Source: Bacteroidaceae bacterium (GTDB taxonomy: Bacteria > Bacteroidota > Bacteroidia > Bacteroidales > Bacteroidaceae). From it: a DNA stretch of 61,093 nucleotides. The translations under genes were made by a program, and so were the position numbers. The notes beneath the pieces were generated by a model. It did no database searches. It was not told where the DNA came from and saw only the letters and a program-made list of their open reading frames with translations. This document shows, piece by piece, positions 53,707 to 61,093 of the stretch (position 1 is its first letter; every line of letters starts with the position of its first letter). Location of the stretch: the NCBI GenBank assembly GCA_024401305.1, contig JAKSLI010000014.1, positions 1-61,093 on the forward strand, written 5' to 3'.

Positions 53707-54918
53707 ATGATTAGACTTTATCTTTCAATCCTGTTCTCTCTGTTTGTCACAGTCTCTTTCGCTCAGAAAAAGGAGATTGCCACTGCGCGTGACAATGTGA
53801 AGAGCGGAAAGAACCTGGATCAGGTAGAGAAGAACATGCTCAAACTTCTGAAAGATTCGGCTAACAAGGAAAATCCACGCATCTATAGACTGCTGAATGC
53901 TGCTGTCCAGAAGCAGTATGAACAACTGAACGAGAAAATGTATCTGAAGCAATCTGTCGATTCCGCGGCGTTCTTCCTTACATTGAACAGGGCGTTCCAA
54001 TATGCTTTCCTAACGGATAGTGTTCTACCAAACGAACGCAAGCACTATGGACCGTTCCTATACCGATATCTGCAGAACCTCAATGCAGGTGGAAGTTACT
54101 TCTTCCGCAAAGAGAAATACAACGAAGCATACACTCTTCTTGACACATACATTTCTTGCAAAAAGCATCCGATGTTTGCTGACAGGAAGCATGAAATACA
54201 TCGAATGAAGGCTGCCTCGTTCCGTGCGCTTTGCTGTGGCTATCGCTTGAACAACTTCGAAAAGACCGTTAAGCACAGAAAGCAAGCTCTGCTCTATAAG
54301 CCGGGCAATATGGTGGCCACGAAATATCTTGCAGAAACCTATCAGAAAGTTGATTCCACTTACTCGAAATATGTGGAGATGCTTGACTCGGGTTTCGTGA
54401 AATATCCTTGCGAAGAATACTTCTTCACTCGCCTTTTGAACCATCAGATGGCTAATCGTGAGTATGAGAAGAGCCTTCAACTCGCTGAGGATGCCATAGA
54501 CATGTGTCCTTACAATGAACTTTACCTCTATGCAAAATCCCATATTCTGCTTTCTATGGAGAAATATGACGAATGCATAGCCGCTGCTGATTCTACGCTT
54601 GCTGTGTCTGATTCAATAGCCGATTGCTATTACATCGCAGGCATTGCGAACTACTATCTTGCAGAACAGTTCCAGGAAAACTCCGTCAAGGACAAGGACG
54701 CGAAGGTAAAGATGCATGATTATTATCGCAAGTCGATGGCTTACTTGGAGAAATACCGTGAGCGTGAACCTGATAGAAAGGACAAATGGGGCTCGCCACT
54801 GTATAACATTTACCTGAACCTCAACGAAGGCCGCAAGTTCGATGAGATAAATCTGCTGCTTAGAAACATAGCTCCAACGACAGAAAAAACGCAAAAGCCA
54901 AGAAACAGAAGGCGCTGA
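53707..54918 (+). CDS. Secreted TPR-like protein
   Basis: 403 residues with a signal peptide (MIRLYLSILFSLFVTVSFAQ). The rest is alpha-helical with TPR-like pairs: NAGGSYFFRKEKYNEAYTLLDTYI, MVATKYLAETYQKV, NREYEKSLQLAEDAIDMCP, MEKYDECIAAADSTL, and a last helix pair near 340. The C-terminus is basic (TEKTQKPRNRRR). It is probably a periplasmic or surface scaffold protein; no enzyme motif is seen. It stands between the unknown gene and the dipeptidyl peptidase gene on the same strand. Confidence 0.75.
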   Translation: MIRLYLSILFSLFVTVSFAQKKEIATARDNVKSGKNLDQVEKNMLKLLKDSANKENPRIYRLLNAAVQKQYEQLNEKMYLKQSVDSAAFFLTLNRAFQYAFLTDSVLPNERKHYGPFLYRYLQNLNAGGSYFFRKEKYNEAYTLLDTYISCKKHPMFADRKHEIHRMKAASFRALCCGYRLNNFEKTVKHRKQALLYKPGNMVATKYLAETYQKVDSTYSKYVEMLDSGFVKYPCEEYFFTRLLNHQMANREYEKSLQLAEDAIDMCPYNELYLYAKSHILLSMEKYDECIAAADSTLAVSDSIADCYYIAGIANYYLAEQFQENSVKDKDAKVKMHDYYRKSMAYLEKYREREPDRKDKWGSPLYNIYLNLNEGRKFDEINLLLRNIAPTTEKTQKPRNRRR

Positions 54919-54957
54919 CAACCTCTGTTCCGAAAACTTAACTAGTTAATAGTCACC

Positions 54958-54977
54958 GTTCCCGACGATTCATCGTC
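54958..54977. repeat. GTTC-led hairpin, copy 1
   Basis: CACC, then GTTCCC and the stem GACGA (54964-54968)/TCGTC (54973-54977), 17 bases before the peptidase start. A 12-base palindrome TTAACTAGTTAA lies just upstream. Confidence 0.5.
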
Positions 54978-54993
54978 ACTAAATTAGAAAGTA

Positions 54994-56877
54994 TTGGAAA
55001 GATTTGCTGACATACAACTTCTTCGCTACAAACTGACAGGTTTTGAGAACCTCTCTTTGCAGCAGAAGCAATATATCTACCACCTCTCAAAGGCTACAGA
55101 GGCTGGTCGCGATATTCTCTTCGACCAAAACGGAGAGCACAACCTCGCCATTCGCAATCTCCTTGAATCTGTATATACCAACTATCAAGGTGACAAGGAA
55201 GATGCAAATTTCAAAGGCTTTGAAGTATATCTCCATCGCGTTTGGTTTGCTAATGGCATTCATCACCATTACGGTTGCGAGAAGTTCGTTCCGGAATTCT
55301 CTCGCGAATGGCTTGAGAAGCAGTTTTCGTCTCCTCTTCTCGACATCATCTTCAATCCTGAAGTTCTCCCAAAGCGCGTAAACAAGGCCGAAGGCGAAGA
55401 CCTCATCAAGACCTCCGCTTGCAACTATTACCAGAACATTTCCCAAGAAGAGGTTGAAGCATTCTACGGCAAGATGAAGTCTGAATTCAAGGGCAAGGAA
55501 ATGCCTTCTTTCGGACTTAACTCCACTCTCACTGCCGATGGCGAGCAGTTTTGGCGCATAAACAACGGCAAATACTCAAAGGAACTTGCTGCTATCTGTC
55601 AGCATCTCTCTGCTGCTCGTGAATTTGCTGAGAATGATAAGCAGAAGAAGCTCATAGACCTCCTTATCTCATATTACACAACTGGCGACCTCAAGACCTT
55701 TGACGAGTACAGCAAGATATGGGTTACGGAAAAGGAAGGCGAAGTGGATTTTATCAACGGCTTCATCGAAGTCTATGGCGATCCGCTTGGATATAAAGGC
55801 TCATGGGAAGGATTGGTAGAATATGTTGACCACGAAGCAACAAAGAAAACTTGCCTTATCGCAGAGAATGCACAGTGGTTTGAAGACCATTCTCCTGTTG
55901 ATTCCCGCTTCAAGAAGAAGGAAGTGAAAGGCGTTTCTGCTCGTGTCATCTGCGCAGCTATGCTTGGCGGCGACGAGTATCCTTCAACAGCCATTGGAAT
56001 AAATCTTCCGAATGCGGATTGGATTCGCGAGCAATATGGCAGCAAGAGCATCACTATCAGCAATATCATAGCTGCTTATAATGGGGCTGCGAAGGGAAGT
56101 CCGATGAAGCGCGAGTTCACTTGCGACGAGGAAATGATAGCTCTCATCGACAAATATGCTGACCAATGTGATTCACTTCATACAGACCTTCACGAATGTC
56201 TTGGTCACGGCAGCGGACAACTTCTTCCTGGTGTTGCCACTGATGCTCTCAAGAACTATTTCTCAACAATAGAAGAAGCACGCGCAGACCTCTTTGGTCT
56301 TTACTATTGTGCCGACGAAAAGATGGTGGAACTTGGCCTCCTTCCTGATATGGAAGCCTACAAGTCAATGTATTACACCTACCTCCTCAACGGCTTGCTT
56401 ACACAGACAGTTCGCATAAAGCTCGGTAGCGACATTGAGGAAGACCACATGCGAAACCGTGCTCTCATTGCTTGGTGGGCTCTTGATTTGGCAAAAGAAG
56501 CCATCGCCACCGTTCCCGAACCGTCAGCTTCGGCAATTGTCCTCTACACCCAAGACGGCAGGACCTACCTCCGCGTCAACGATTTCCCTGCTCTCCGCTC
56601 CATCTTTGCCTACCAACTTGCAGAAATCCAGCGCATAAAGAGCGAAGGCGATTATGAAGCAGCAAAGGCTCTCATCGAGAAATACGCAGTGAAGATAAAC
56701 CAAGACCTGCACAAGGAAGTGCTCACTCGTTACGAGAAACTCAACATTGCACCTTACAAAGGCTTCATAAATCCTGTGCTAAATCTCGTAACGGATGCAG
56801 AAGGCAATGTCACGGATGTTATTCCTGATTACACGGAAACCTTTGAAGACCAGATGCTTCGCTACAGCAGCAATTAG
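54994..56877 (+). CDS. Dipeptidyl peptidase III-like metallopeptidase (M49)
   Basis: 627 residues. The start is TTG at 54994; a TAG at 54985 closes the frame upstream, and the protein opens MERFADIQLLRYKLTGFENLS, which aligns by eye with the mature start of Bacteroides relatives that carry a lipoprotein signal. The zinc motif is HECLGHGSGQL (HExxGH, about residue 390) and the third ligand block is EEARADLFGLYY. It removes dipeptides from short peptides. Without a signal peptide it should be cytoplasmic, unlike some Bacteroides homologues. It precedes the AlkD-like gene by 43 bases. Confidence 0.9.
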   Translation: MERFADIQLLRYKLTGFENLSLQQKQYIYHLSKATEAGRDILFDQNGEHNLAIRNLLESVYTNYQGDKEDANFKGFEVYLHRVWFANGIHHHYGCEKFVPEFSREWLEKQFSSPLLDIIFNPEVLPKRVNKAEGEDLIKTSACNYYQNISQEEVEAFYGKMKSEFKGKEMPSFGLNSTLTADGEQFWRINNGKYSKELAAICQHLSAAREFAENDKQKKLIDLLISYYTTGDLKTFDEYSKIWVTEKEGEVDFINGFIEVYGDPLGYKGSWEGLVEYVDHEATKKTCLIAENAQWFEDHSPVDSRFKKKEVKGVSARVICAAMLGGDEYPSTAIGINLPNADWIREQYGSKSITISNIIAAYNGAAKGSPMKREFTCDEEMIALIDKYADQCDSLHTDLHECLGHGSGQLLPGVATDALKNYFSTIEEARADLFGLYYCADEKMVELGLLPDMEAYKSMYYTYLLNGLLTQTVRIKLGSDIEEDHMRNRALIAWWALDLAKEAIATVPEPSASAIVLYTQDGRTYLRVNDFPALRSIFAYQLAEIQRIKSEGDYEAAKALIEKYAVKINQDLHKEVLTRYEKLNIAPYKGFINPVLNLVTDAEGNVTDVIPDYTETFEDQMLRYSSN

Positions 56878-56889
56878 TAACAGAAATTC

Positions 56890-56910
56890 TTCACTTTTCA
56901 CTCTTCACTT
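56890..56910. repeat. Heptad array after the dipeptidyl peptidase gene
   Basis: Three units: TTCACTT, TTCACTC, TTCACTT, starting 12 bases after the stop and 10 bases before the next ATG. Confidence 0.65.
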
Positions 56911-56920
56911 ATAATGAACA

Positions 56921-57496
56921 ATGATAGCAGACCAAGTAAAGGAAATAAAGCAGCAGTTTCACCTCTATATGGACGGAGTAGCATCCTCCTCAATGAGGGA
57001 AAAGGGCGTAGAATACAAGATCAACTGGGGCTTAAAGATAAGCGATCTAAAAACTATAGCCTCCAAATACGAAAAGCAACGCGAACTCGCCGTTGAACTT
57101 TGGAAGAGCAACTCCCGCGAATGCAAGATTCTTGCCGTAATGCTAATGCCGGCAGAAGAGTTCACACCAGACTTCGCAGACCTCTGGATAGAGCAGACGT
57201 CAACAACGGAAATCGCTCAGTATCTTGCATTCTATCTCGTACAGCATACGGCAGACGCTGCAGACCTTGCTTTCAAATGGATAGCTTCTGATAATCCAAT
57301 CTATCAGGAATGTGGTTATAACACGCTCTCGGGACTGTTCACGCAAGGCAAACAGCCAAGCGTTCGTGATATGCAGGAACTCATTGACCAGGCATTGGCT
57401 ACACGCTCTCATGCCTCAATCAATTGCCTCAACAAACTAGCTTCTCTCTCAGAAGAACATGAGCAGATAGTGGATACCGCTCTCTCGCGACTATAG
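56921..57496 (+). CDS. AlkD-like DNA alkylation repair protein
   Basis: 191 residues, all helical. It resembles the HEAT-repeat DNA glycosylases of the AlkD/AlkC group: SMREKGVEYKINWGLKISDLKTIASKY near residue 25, LWKSNSRECKILAVMLMP, DLWIEQTSTTEIAQYLAFYL and a C-terminal SHASINCLNKLASLSEE. AlkD removes alkylated bases. This version is shorter than AlkD (about 230 residues) and the catalytic Asp is not certain, so activity is not assured. It lies 43 bases after the peptidase gene. Confidence 0.75.
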   Translation: MIADQVKEIKQQFHLYMDGVASSSMREKGVEYKINWGLKISDLKTIASKYEKQRELAVELWKSNSRECKILAVMLMPAEEFTPDFADLWIEQTSTTEIAQYLAFYLVQHTADAADLAFKWIASDNPIYQECGYNTLSGLFTQGKQPSVRDMQELIDQALATRSHASINCLNKLASLSEEHEQIVDTALSRL

Positions 57497-57545
57497 AGTC
57501 TCTACATATATCGGTAGGATATTCCTCTCATGGCAAGTTTGTGCA

Positions 57546-57568
57546 GTTCGCAGCCATTCTTGGCTGCG
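57546..57568. repeat. GTTC-led hairpin, copy 2
   Basis: GTTC, then stem CGCAGCC (57549-57555), loop ATTCTT, GGCTGCG (57562-57568). It lies 18 bases before the Fur-family ATG. The loop is identical to copy 3. Confidence 0.6.
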
Positions 57569-57586
57569 CCTTTACATCTCTAACTA

Positions 57587-58093
57587 ATGAAAGCAGAAAA
57601 CTTCGAAATAGCGCTCTCTCGCCTTCGCGAATACATCGCGTCTGGCAATCGCCGCAACACTCCTGAACGAGAGGAAGTGTTGAAGGCAGCTTATTCGCAG
57701 GAGTCTCGCTTCACATTCAATGAGATTCAGGAATATATCGCAGAGAATTCTAAGTATGTCATCAGCAGCACAACCATCTACAGTAGCTTGAAGCTTTTCG
57801 TTGATCTCGGTTTCATGCGTTGCATCCGTCAGAGTTCTCGTTCCTATTACGACATCTCCCTAACTGCCAACACTTGCAAGCAAGTATGCAGATACTGTGG
57901 CAAGACGACATACCTCGACAGCAAGAAGGCTGGCAAACTGATTTCCGGCATCAAGCTCAAGCGCTTCACAAGCGAAAACTTTACTCTTACCTTCGACGGC
58001 ATCTGCTCTACTTGCAAGTCCAAGTTGACGAAAGCCGCAAAGAAGGAGGCAAAAGTAAAAAATACAAAGGCAATGTCCGCAAGTTCAAAGTGA
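57587..58093 (+). CDS. Fur-family transcriptional regulator
   Basis: 168 residues. A winged helix (about 1-85: RRNTPEREEVLKAAYSQESRFTFNEIQEYIAEN, then STTIYSSLKLFVDLGFM) is followed by a C-terminal domain with two CxxC pairs (CRYCGK and CSTCK) that should hold structural zinc. It lacks the His-rich HHHDH block of classical Fur, so it may not sense iron, and it has a Lys-rich tail. The position directly before purA is typical of Bacteroidales. Target genes are unknown; feoAB (34115) or the CobW-like gene are possible but untested. Confidence 0.85.
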   Translation: MKAENFEIALSRLREYIASGNRRNTPEREEVLKAAYSQESRFTFNEIQEYIAENSKYVISSTTIYSSLKLFVDLGFMRCIRQSSRSYYDISLTANTCKQVCRYCGKTTYLDSKKAGKLISGIKLKRFTSENFTLTFDGICSTCKSKLTKAAKKEAKVKNTKAMSASSK

Positions 58094-58141
58094 CAGCTTT
58101 GAAATCCCAATAGAATAATAACTAAAACTCAATACAAGAAA

Positions 58142-59419
58142 ATGAAAACAACAGGTAAAGTAGATGTCCTTCTCGGTCTCCAATGGGGCGATGAAGGCAA
58201 AGGAAAAGTTGTTGATGTGCTCACTCCAAACTATGATGTAGTGGCACGTTTCCAGGGTGGTCCAAATGCAGGTCATACCCTTGAATTCGAAGGCAAGAAG
58301 TATGTTCTTCGCTCTATCCCTTCTGGTATCTTCCAGGGCGACAAGACAAACATCATCGGTAACGGTGTTGTCCTTGCTCCAGACCTCTTCATGGACGAGG
58401 CTAAGGATCTTGAAAAGAGCGGTTACAACATCCCAGAGCGTCTCATGCTCTCTAAGAAGATTCACCTTATCATGCCTACACACCGTGTTCTCGACGCTGC
58501 TTACGAGGCTGCAAAGGGCAAGAACAAGGTTGGTACTACTGGTAAGGGTATCGGTCCTACTTACACTGACAAGACATCTCGCAACGGTCTTCGCCTCGGC
58601 GATATCTTCGAGAACTTCGAGGAGAAGTATGCTGCTCACAAGGCTCGTCACGAGGAAATGCTTCGCGCTCTCAACTATACTGACTACGACATCACAGAAG
58701 TCGAGAAACACTGGCTTGAGGGTATCGAGTATCTCCGTTCATTCAAGATCATCGATTCAGAGCACGAAATCAACTGCCTCCTCGAGAGCGGCAAGTCTAT
58801 GCTCTGCGAAGGTGCTCAGGGCACAATGCTCGATGTTGACTTCGGTTCATATCCTTTCGTGACATCTTCAAATACTATCTGCGCTGGTGCTTGTACTGGT
58901 CTCGGTATCGGTCCTAACAAGATTGGCGAGGTTTATGGTATCATGAAGGCTTATTGCACACGCGTTGGTGCAGGTCCATTCCCTACAGAACTCTTCGACG
59001 AGACAGGCGCTACAATGCGTGCTATCGGTCATGAGTACGGTGCTGTTACAGGTCGTGAGCGTCGTTGCGGTTGGATTGACCTCGTTGCTCTACGCTATGC
59101 TATCATCGTAAATGGCGTTACTCAGCTCATTATGATGAAGAGCGACGTTCTCGATACATTCAAGACTATCAAGGCTTGCGTTGCCTACAAGCAGCATGGC
59201 GTGGAGATCGACCACATGCCTTATTCTATCGAAGATGGCATTGAACCAATCTACAAGGAACTTCCAGGTTGGGAAACAGACATGACTAAGATGACTTCTG
59301 AGGATCAGTTCCCACAGGCTTTCAAGGATTACGTGGCATTCCTCGAGGCAGAACTCAAGACTCCTATCAAGATCATCTCTATCGGTCCAGACCGCGACCA
59401 GACTATTGTAAGAAACTAA
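58142..59419 (+). CDS. purA: Adenylosuccinate synthetase
   Basis: 425 residues, full length. GTP-binding loop LQWGDEGKGKVVD at the N-terminus, then AGHT, TTGKGIGPTYTDKTSRNG, GAQGTMLDVDFGSYPFVTSSNT and TRVGAGPFPTEL. It joins IMP and aspartate with GTP in the first committed step to AMP. It starts 48 bases after the Fur-family gene and is followed by a C/G-run palindrome directly on its stop codon, then by hisS. Confidence 0.98.
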   Translation: MKTTGKVDVLLGLQWGDEGKGKVVDVLTPNYDVVARFQGGPNAGHTLEFEGKKYVLRSIPSGIFQGDKTNIIGNGVVLAPDLFMDEAKDLEKSGYNIPERLMLSKKIHLIMPTHRVLDAAYEAAKGKNKVGTTGKGIGPTYTDKTSRNGLRLGDIFENFEEKYAAHKARHEEMLRALNYTDYDITEVEKHWLEGIEYLRSFKIIDSEHEINCLLESGKSMLCEGAQGTMLDVDFGSYPFVTSSNTICAGACTGLGIGPNKIGEVYGIMKAYCTRVGAGPFPTELFDETGATMRAIGHEYGAVTGRERRCGWIDLVALRYAIIVNGVTQLIMMKSDVLDTFKTIKACVAYKQHGVEIDHMPYSIEDGIEPIYKELPGWETDMTKMTSEDQFPQAFKDYVAFLEAELKTPIKIISIGPDRDQTIVRN

Positions 59420-59420
59420 A

Positions 59421-59456
59421 AGCCCCACCCCCTCCCCCCTATGGGAGGGGGGTAAT
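59421..59456. repeat. C/G-run palindrome, copy E
   Basis: AGCCCCACCCCCTCCCCCCT, then ATGGGAGGGGGGTAATTT. Stem CCCCCTCCC (59428-59436)/GGGAGGGGG (59443-59451). It starts one base after the purA stop. Confidence 0.8.
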
Positions 59457-59501
59457 TTGCTAAAGACAATAAACTAAAAAACATAAACTATTATTGTTAC
59501 T

Positions 59502-59561
59502 GTTCCCTGTCATTCTTGACAGGGCTAAAAAGTTACCGTTCCCGGCGGTTTTGCCGTCGGG
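59502..59561. repeat. GTTC-led hairpins, copies 3 and 4
   Basis: Copy 3: GTTC with stem CCCTGTC (59505-59511), loop ATTCTT, GACAGGG (59518-59524). Copy 4: GTTC with stem CCCGGCGGT (59541-59549) and GCCGTCGGG (59553-59561), one G-T pair inside. Both are preceded by TTACYGTTC. They fill the space before the hisS ATG. Confidence 0.65.
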
Positions 59562-59570
59562 CTCTATAAT

Positions 59571-60926
59571 ATGGCAAAACCTTCTATTCCAAAGGGTACG
59601 CGCGACTTCTCTCCAGTAGAGATGGCGAAGCGTAACTATATCTTCAACACTATCCGTGAGGTTTACGCCCTTTACGGATTCCAGCAGATTGAAACCCCTT
59701 CGCTCGAAAATCTTTCCACTCTCATGGGTAAGTACGGCGAGGAGGGCGACAAGTTGCTCTTCAAAGTGCTGAATTCGGGCGACTATCTCTCAAAGATTTC
59801 AGACGAAGAACTCGCAACAAAGAACTCCCTCAAGCTTGCTGTAAAGCTCTGCGAGAAGGGGCTTCGCTACGACCTTACCGTGCCTTTCGCACGCTATGTC
59901 GTTATGCACCGCGAGGAACTCCAGCTTCCTTTCAAGCGCTATCAGATACAGCCGGTATGGCGTGCTGACCGTCCTCAGAAAGGTCGCTATCGTGAGTTCT
60001 ATCAGTGTGATGCTGACGTTGTTGGTTCAGACTCTCTCATCAATGAGGTAGAGCTCATGCAGATTGTTGATACTGTCTTCTCAAAGTTCGGTATCCGCGT
60101 ACAGATTAAGATTAACAACCGCAAGATTCTCTCTGGTATCGCAGAGTATATCGGCGCTGCTGACAAAATTGTTGACATCACTGTTGCTATCGACAAACTC
60201 GACAAGATTGGCATTGACAACGTAAACGAAGAACTCCGCAAGGACGGACTCACAGAAGAGCAGATTGAGAAGCTTCAGCCTATCATCAACCTTGCTGGCA
60301 CTAACGATGAGAAACTTGACACAATTGCTGATGTTCTTAAGGACTCTGAAATCGGCGTCAAGGGCGTTGAGGAATGTCGTTTCATTATCAACACCCTCAA
60401 GAACTGTGGCTTGAAGAACGAACTTCAGCTTGACCTCACACTCGCTCGTGGTTTGAACTACTACACAGGCGCAATCTTCGAGGTAAAGGCACTCGATGTT
60501 CAGATTGGCAGCATCACTGGTGGCGGTCGTTACGACAACCTCACAGGCATTTTCGGAATGCCAGGACTCTCAGGCGTTGGCATCTCGTTCGGTGCAGATC
60601 GCATCTACGATGTTCTCAACCAGCTCGACCTTTATCCTAAGGATTCTATCCAGGGCACTCAGGTTCTCGCTATCAATTTCGGCGAGAAGGAAGCTGCATA
60701 CGCACTTTCCATCATCAATAAGGTTCGTGCAGCGGGCATTCGTGCTGAGCTCTACCCAGATTCTGCCAAGATGAAGAAGCAGATGAACTACGCCAATGCA
60801 AAGCAGATTCCGTTCGTTATCTTCACAGGTGAAAGTGAGATGGCTGAGGGTAAGCTTACTGTCAAGGACATGAACACCGGCGAACAAAAGACAATCACTG
60901 CAGAAGAACTCATCGCAATGTTCTAA
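59571..60926 (+). CDS. hisS: Histidyl-tRNA synthetase
   Basis: 451 residues. Class II synthetase: motif 1 region [17 protein letters not shown], motif 2 [21 protein letters not shown], the His-specific [15 protein letters not shown], and motif 3 [15 protein letters not shown]. The C-terminal anticodon-binding domain spans about 355-451. It charges tRNA-His. It lies 151 bases after purA; the gap is filled by a C/G-run palindrome and two GTTC hairpins. A very strong terminator follows at 60962-61004. Confidence 0.98.
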   Translation: MAKPSIPKGTRDFSPVEMAKRNYIFNTIREVYALYGFQQIETPSLENLSTLMGKYGEEGDKLLFKVLNSGDYLSKISDEELATKNSLKLAVKLCEKGLRYDLTVPFARYVVMHREELQLPFKRYQIQPVWRADRPQKGRYREFYQCDADVVGSDSLINEVELMQIVDTVFSKFGIRVQIKINNRKILSGIAEYIGAADKIVDITVAIDKLDKIGIDNVNEELRKDGLTEEQIEKLQPIINLAGTNDEKLDTIADVLKDSEIGVKGVEECRFIINTLKNCGLKNELQLDLTLARGLNYYTGAIFEVKALDVQIGSITGGGRYDNLTGIFGMPGLSGVGISFGADRIYDVLNQLDLYPKDSIQGTQVLAINFGEKEAAYALSIINKVRAAGIRAELYPDSAKMKKQMNYANAKQIPFVIFTGESEMAEGKLTVKDMNTGEQKTITAEELIAMF

Positions 60927-60961
60927 TTGATAGAACTTTAGATTTTCAGTTAATATATAAA

Positions 60962-61004
60962 AAGAGGAGGCAAACGCTTTTGTTATAAGCATTTGCCTCC
61001 TCTT
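60962..61004 (+). terminator. Terminator of hisS
   Basis: An 18-base stem with one mismatch (60962-60979 with 60987-61004) and a 7-base loop, followed by ATTAAT. It starts 35 bases after the stop. Confidence 0.85.
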
Positions 61005-61035
61005 ATTAATAAAAATGTATAAGATTGTAATATTA

Positions 61036-61093
61036 AATCACTGCTGTCCCGTAAAAGAGGACAAATCGGTCTTTTAAATTATTGAAATATAGT
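61036..61093. other. Possible terminal sequence of an insertion element
   Basis: TCACTGCTGTCCCGTAAAAG leads into an imperfect inverted TGTCC/GGACA (61045-61049 and 61059-61063), then an AT-rich tail to the edge. It resembles outer ends of Bacteroidales insertion sequences, but no transposase is inside the window. Confidence 0.25.

Overview
The window reads as a chromosomal segment of a Bacteroidota bacterium of the order Bacteroidales, most like Prevotella and its relatives. Evidence seen directly: many starts follow the Bacteroidota promoter pattern (TTTG, about 19-20 bases, then TAnnTTTG) and few have a Shine-Dalgarno sequence. Families typical of the group are present: GH97 alpha-glucosidase, DUF5686 and DUF4380 proteins, a FeoA-FeoB fusion, HECLGH-type dipeptidyl peptidase III, a DUF5113-like sensor protein, and an esterase with a type IX-like sorting tail. 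I see no rRNA, tRNA, CRISPR array or prophage. A possible insertion-sequence end lies at the right edge.

Layout. 1-4.4 kb: a partial fucose-isomerase-like gene, a DUF4380 secreted protein and maeB. 4.7-7.6 kb: an ECF sigma factor overlapping an anti-sigma/beta-barrel protein, then two lipoproteins. 7.7-11.9 kb: PAP2 phosphatase, DUF5686 protein, then a repeat-rich non-coding stretch. 11.4-16.1 kb: a xylan module (GH43-CBM6-GH8 enzyme with a small 19-residue-repeat protein, and a CE1-like esterase). 16.2-20.2 kb: OmpA-like lipoprotein, sensor kinase, 5'-nucleotidase. 20.4-27.6 kb: pta-ackA-dxs-trkA-trkH, coupling acetate and ATP formation, isoprenoid synthesis and K+ uptake. 27.7-30.5 kb: Na/Pi symporter with a PHO-box-like upstream region, and a phytase-like protein. 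30.5-36.3 kb: RNA methyltransferase, feoAB, a C_GCAxxG_C_C protein and an ABC-F ATPase. 36.3-46.3 kb: an alpha-glucan module (pullulanase, SusB, MalQ, MFS transporter, LacI regulator). 46.5-51.1 kb: sensor protein, KDPG aldolase, DUF559 nuclease and KDG kinase. 51.5-61.1 kb: a CobW-like metallochaperone, unknown proteins, dipeptidyl peptidase III, an AlkD-like protein, a Fur-family regulator, purA and hisS.

The most unusual content is between the genes. At least three repeat classes fill the gaps. (1) Palindromes made of C-runs and G-runs (eight copies), nearly all touching a stop or start codon. Three inverted pairs fill whole gaps, and one pair encloses a DUF559 nuclease gene with its own -7 box, so it looks like an autonomous element beside gene-less derivatives. 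(2) Arrays with a 7-base period but a different heptamer at each site, mostly starting within about 13 bases of a stop codon. (3) GTTC-led short hairpins, often with an ATTCTT-like loop, in the 54.9-59.6 kb region. Family names come from recognised motifs. Regulatory and mobility claims are inference, and no database search was run.
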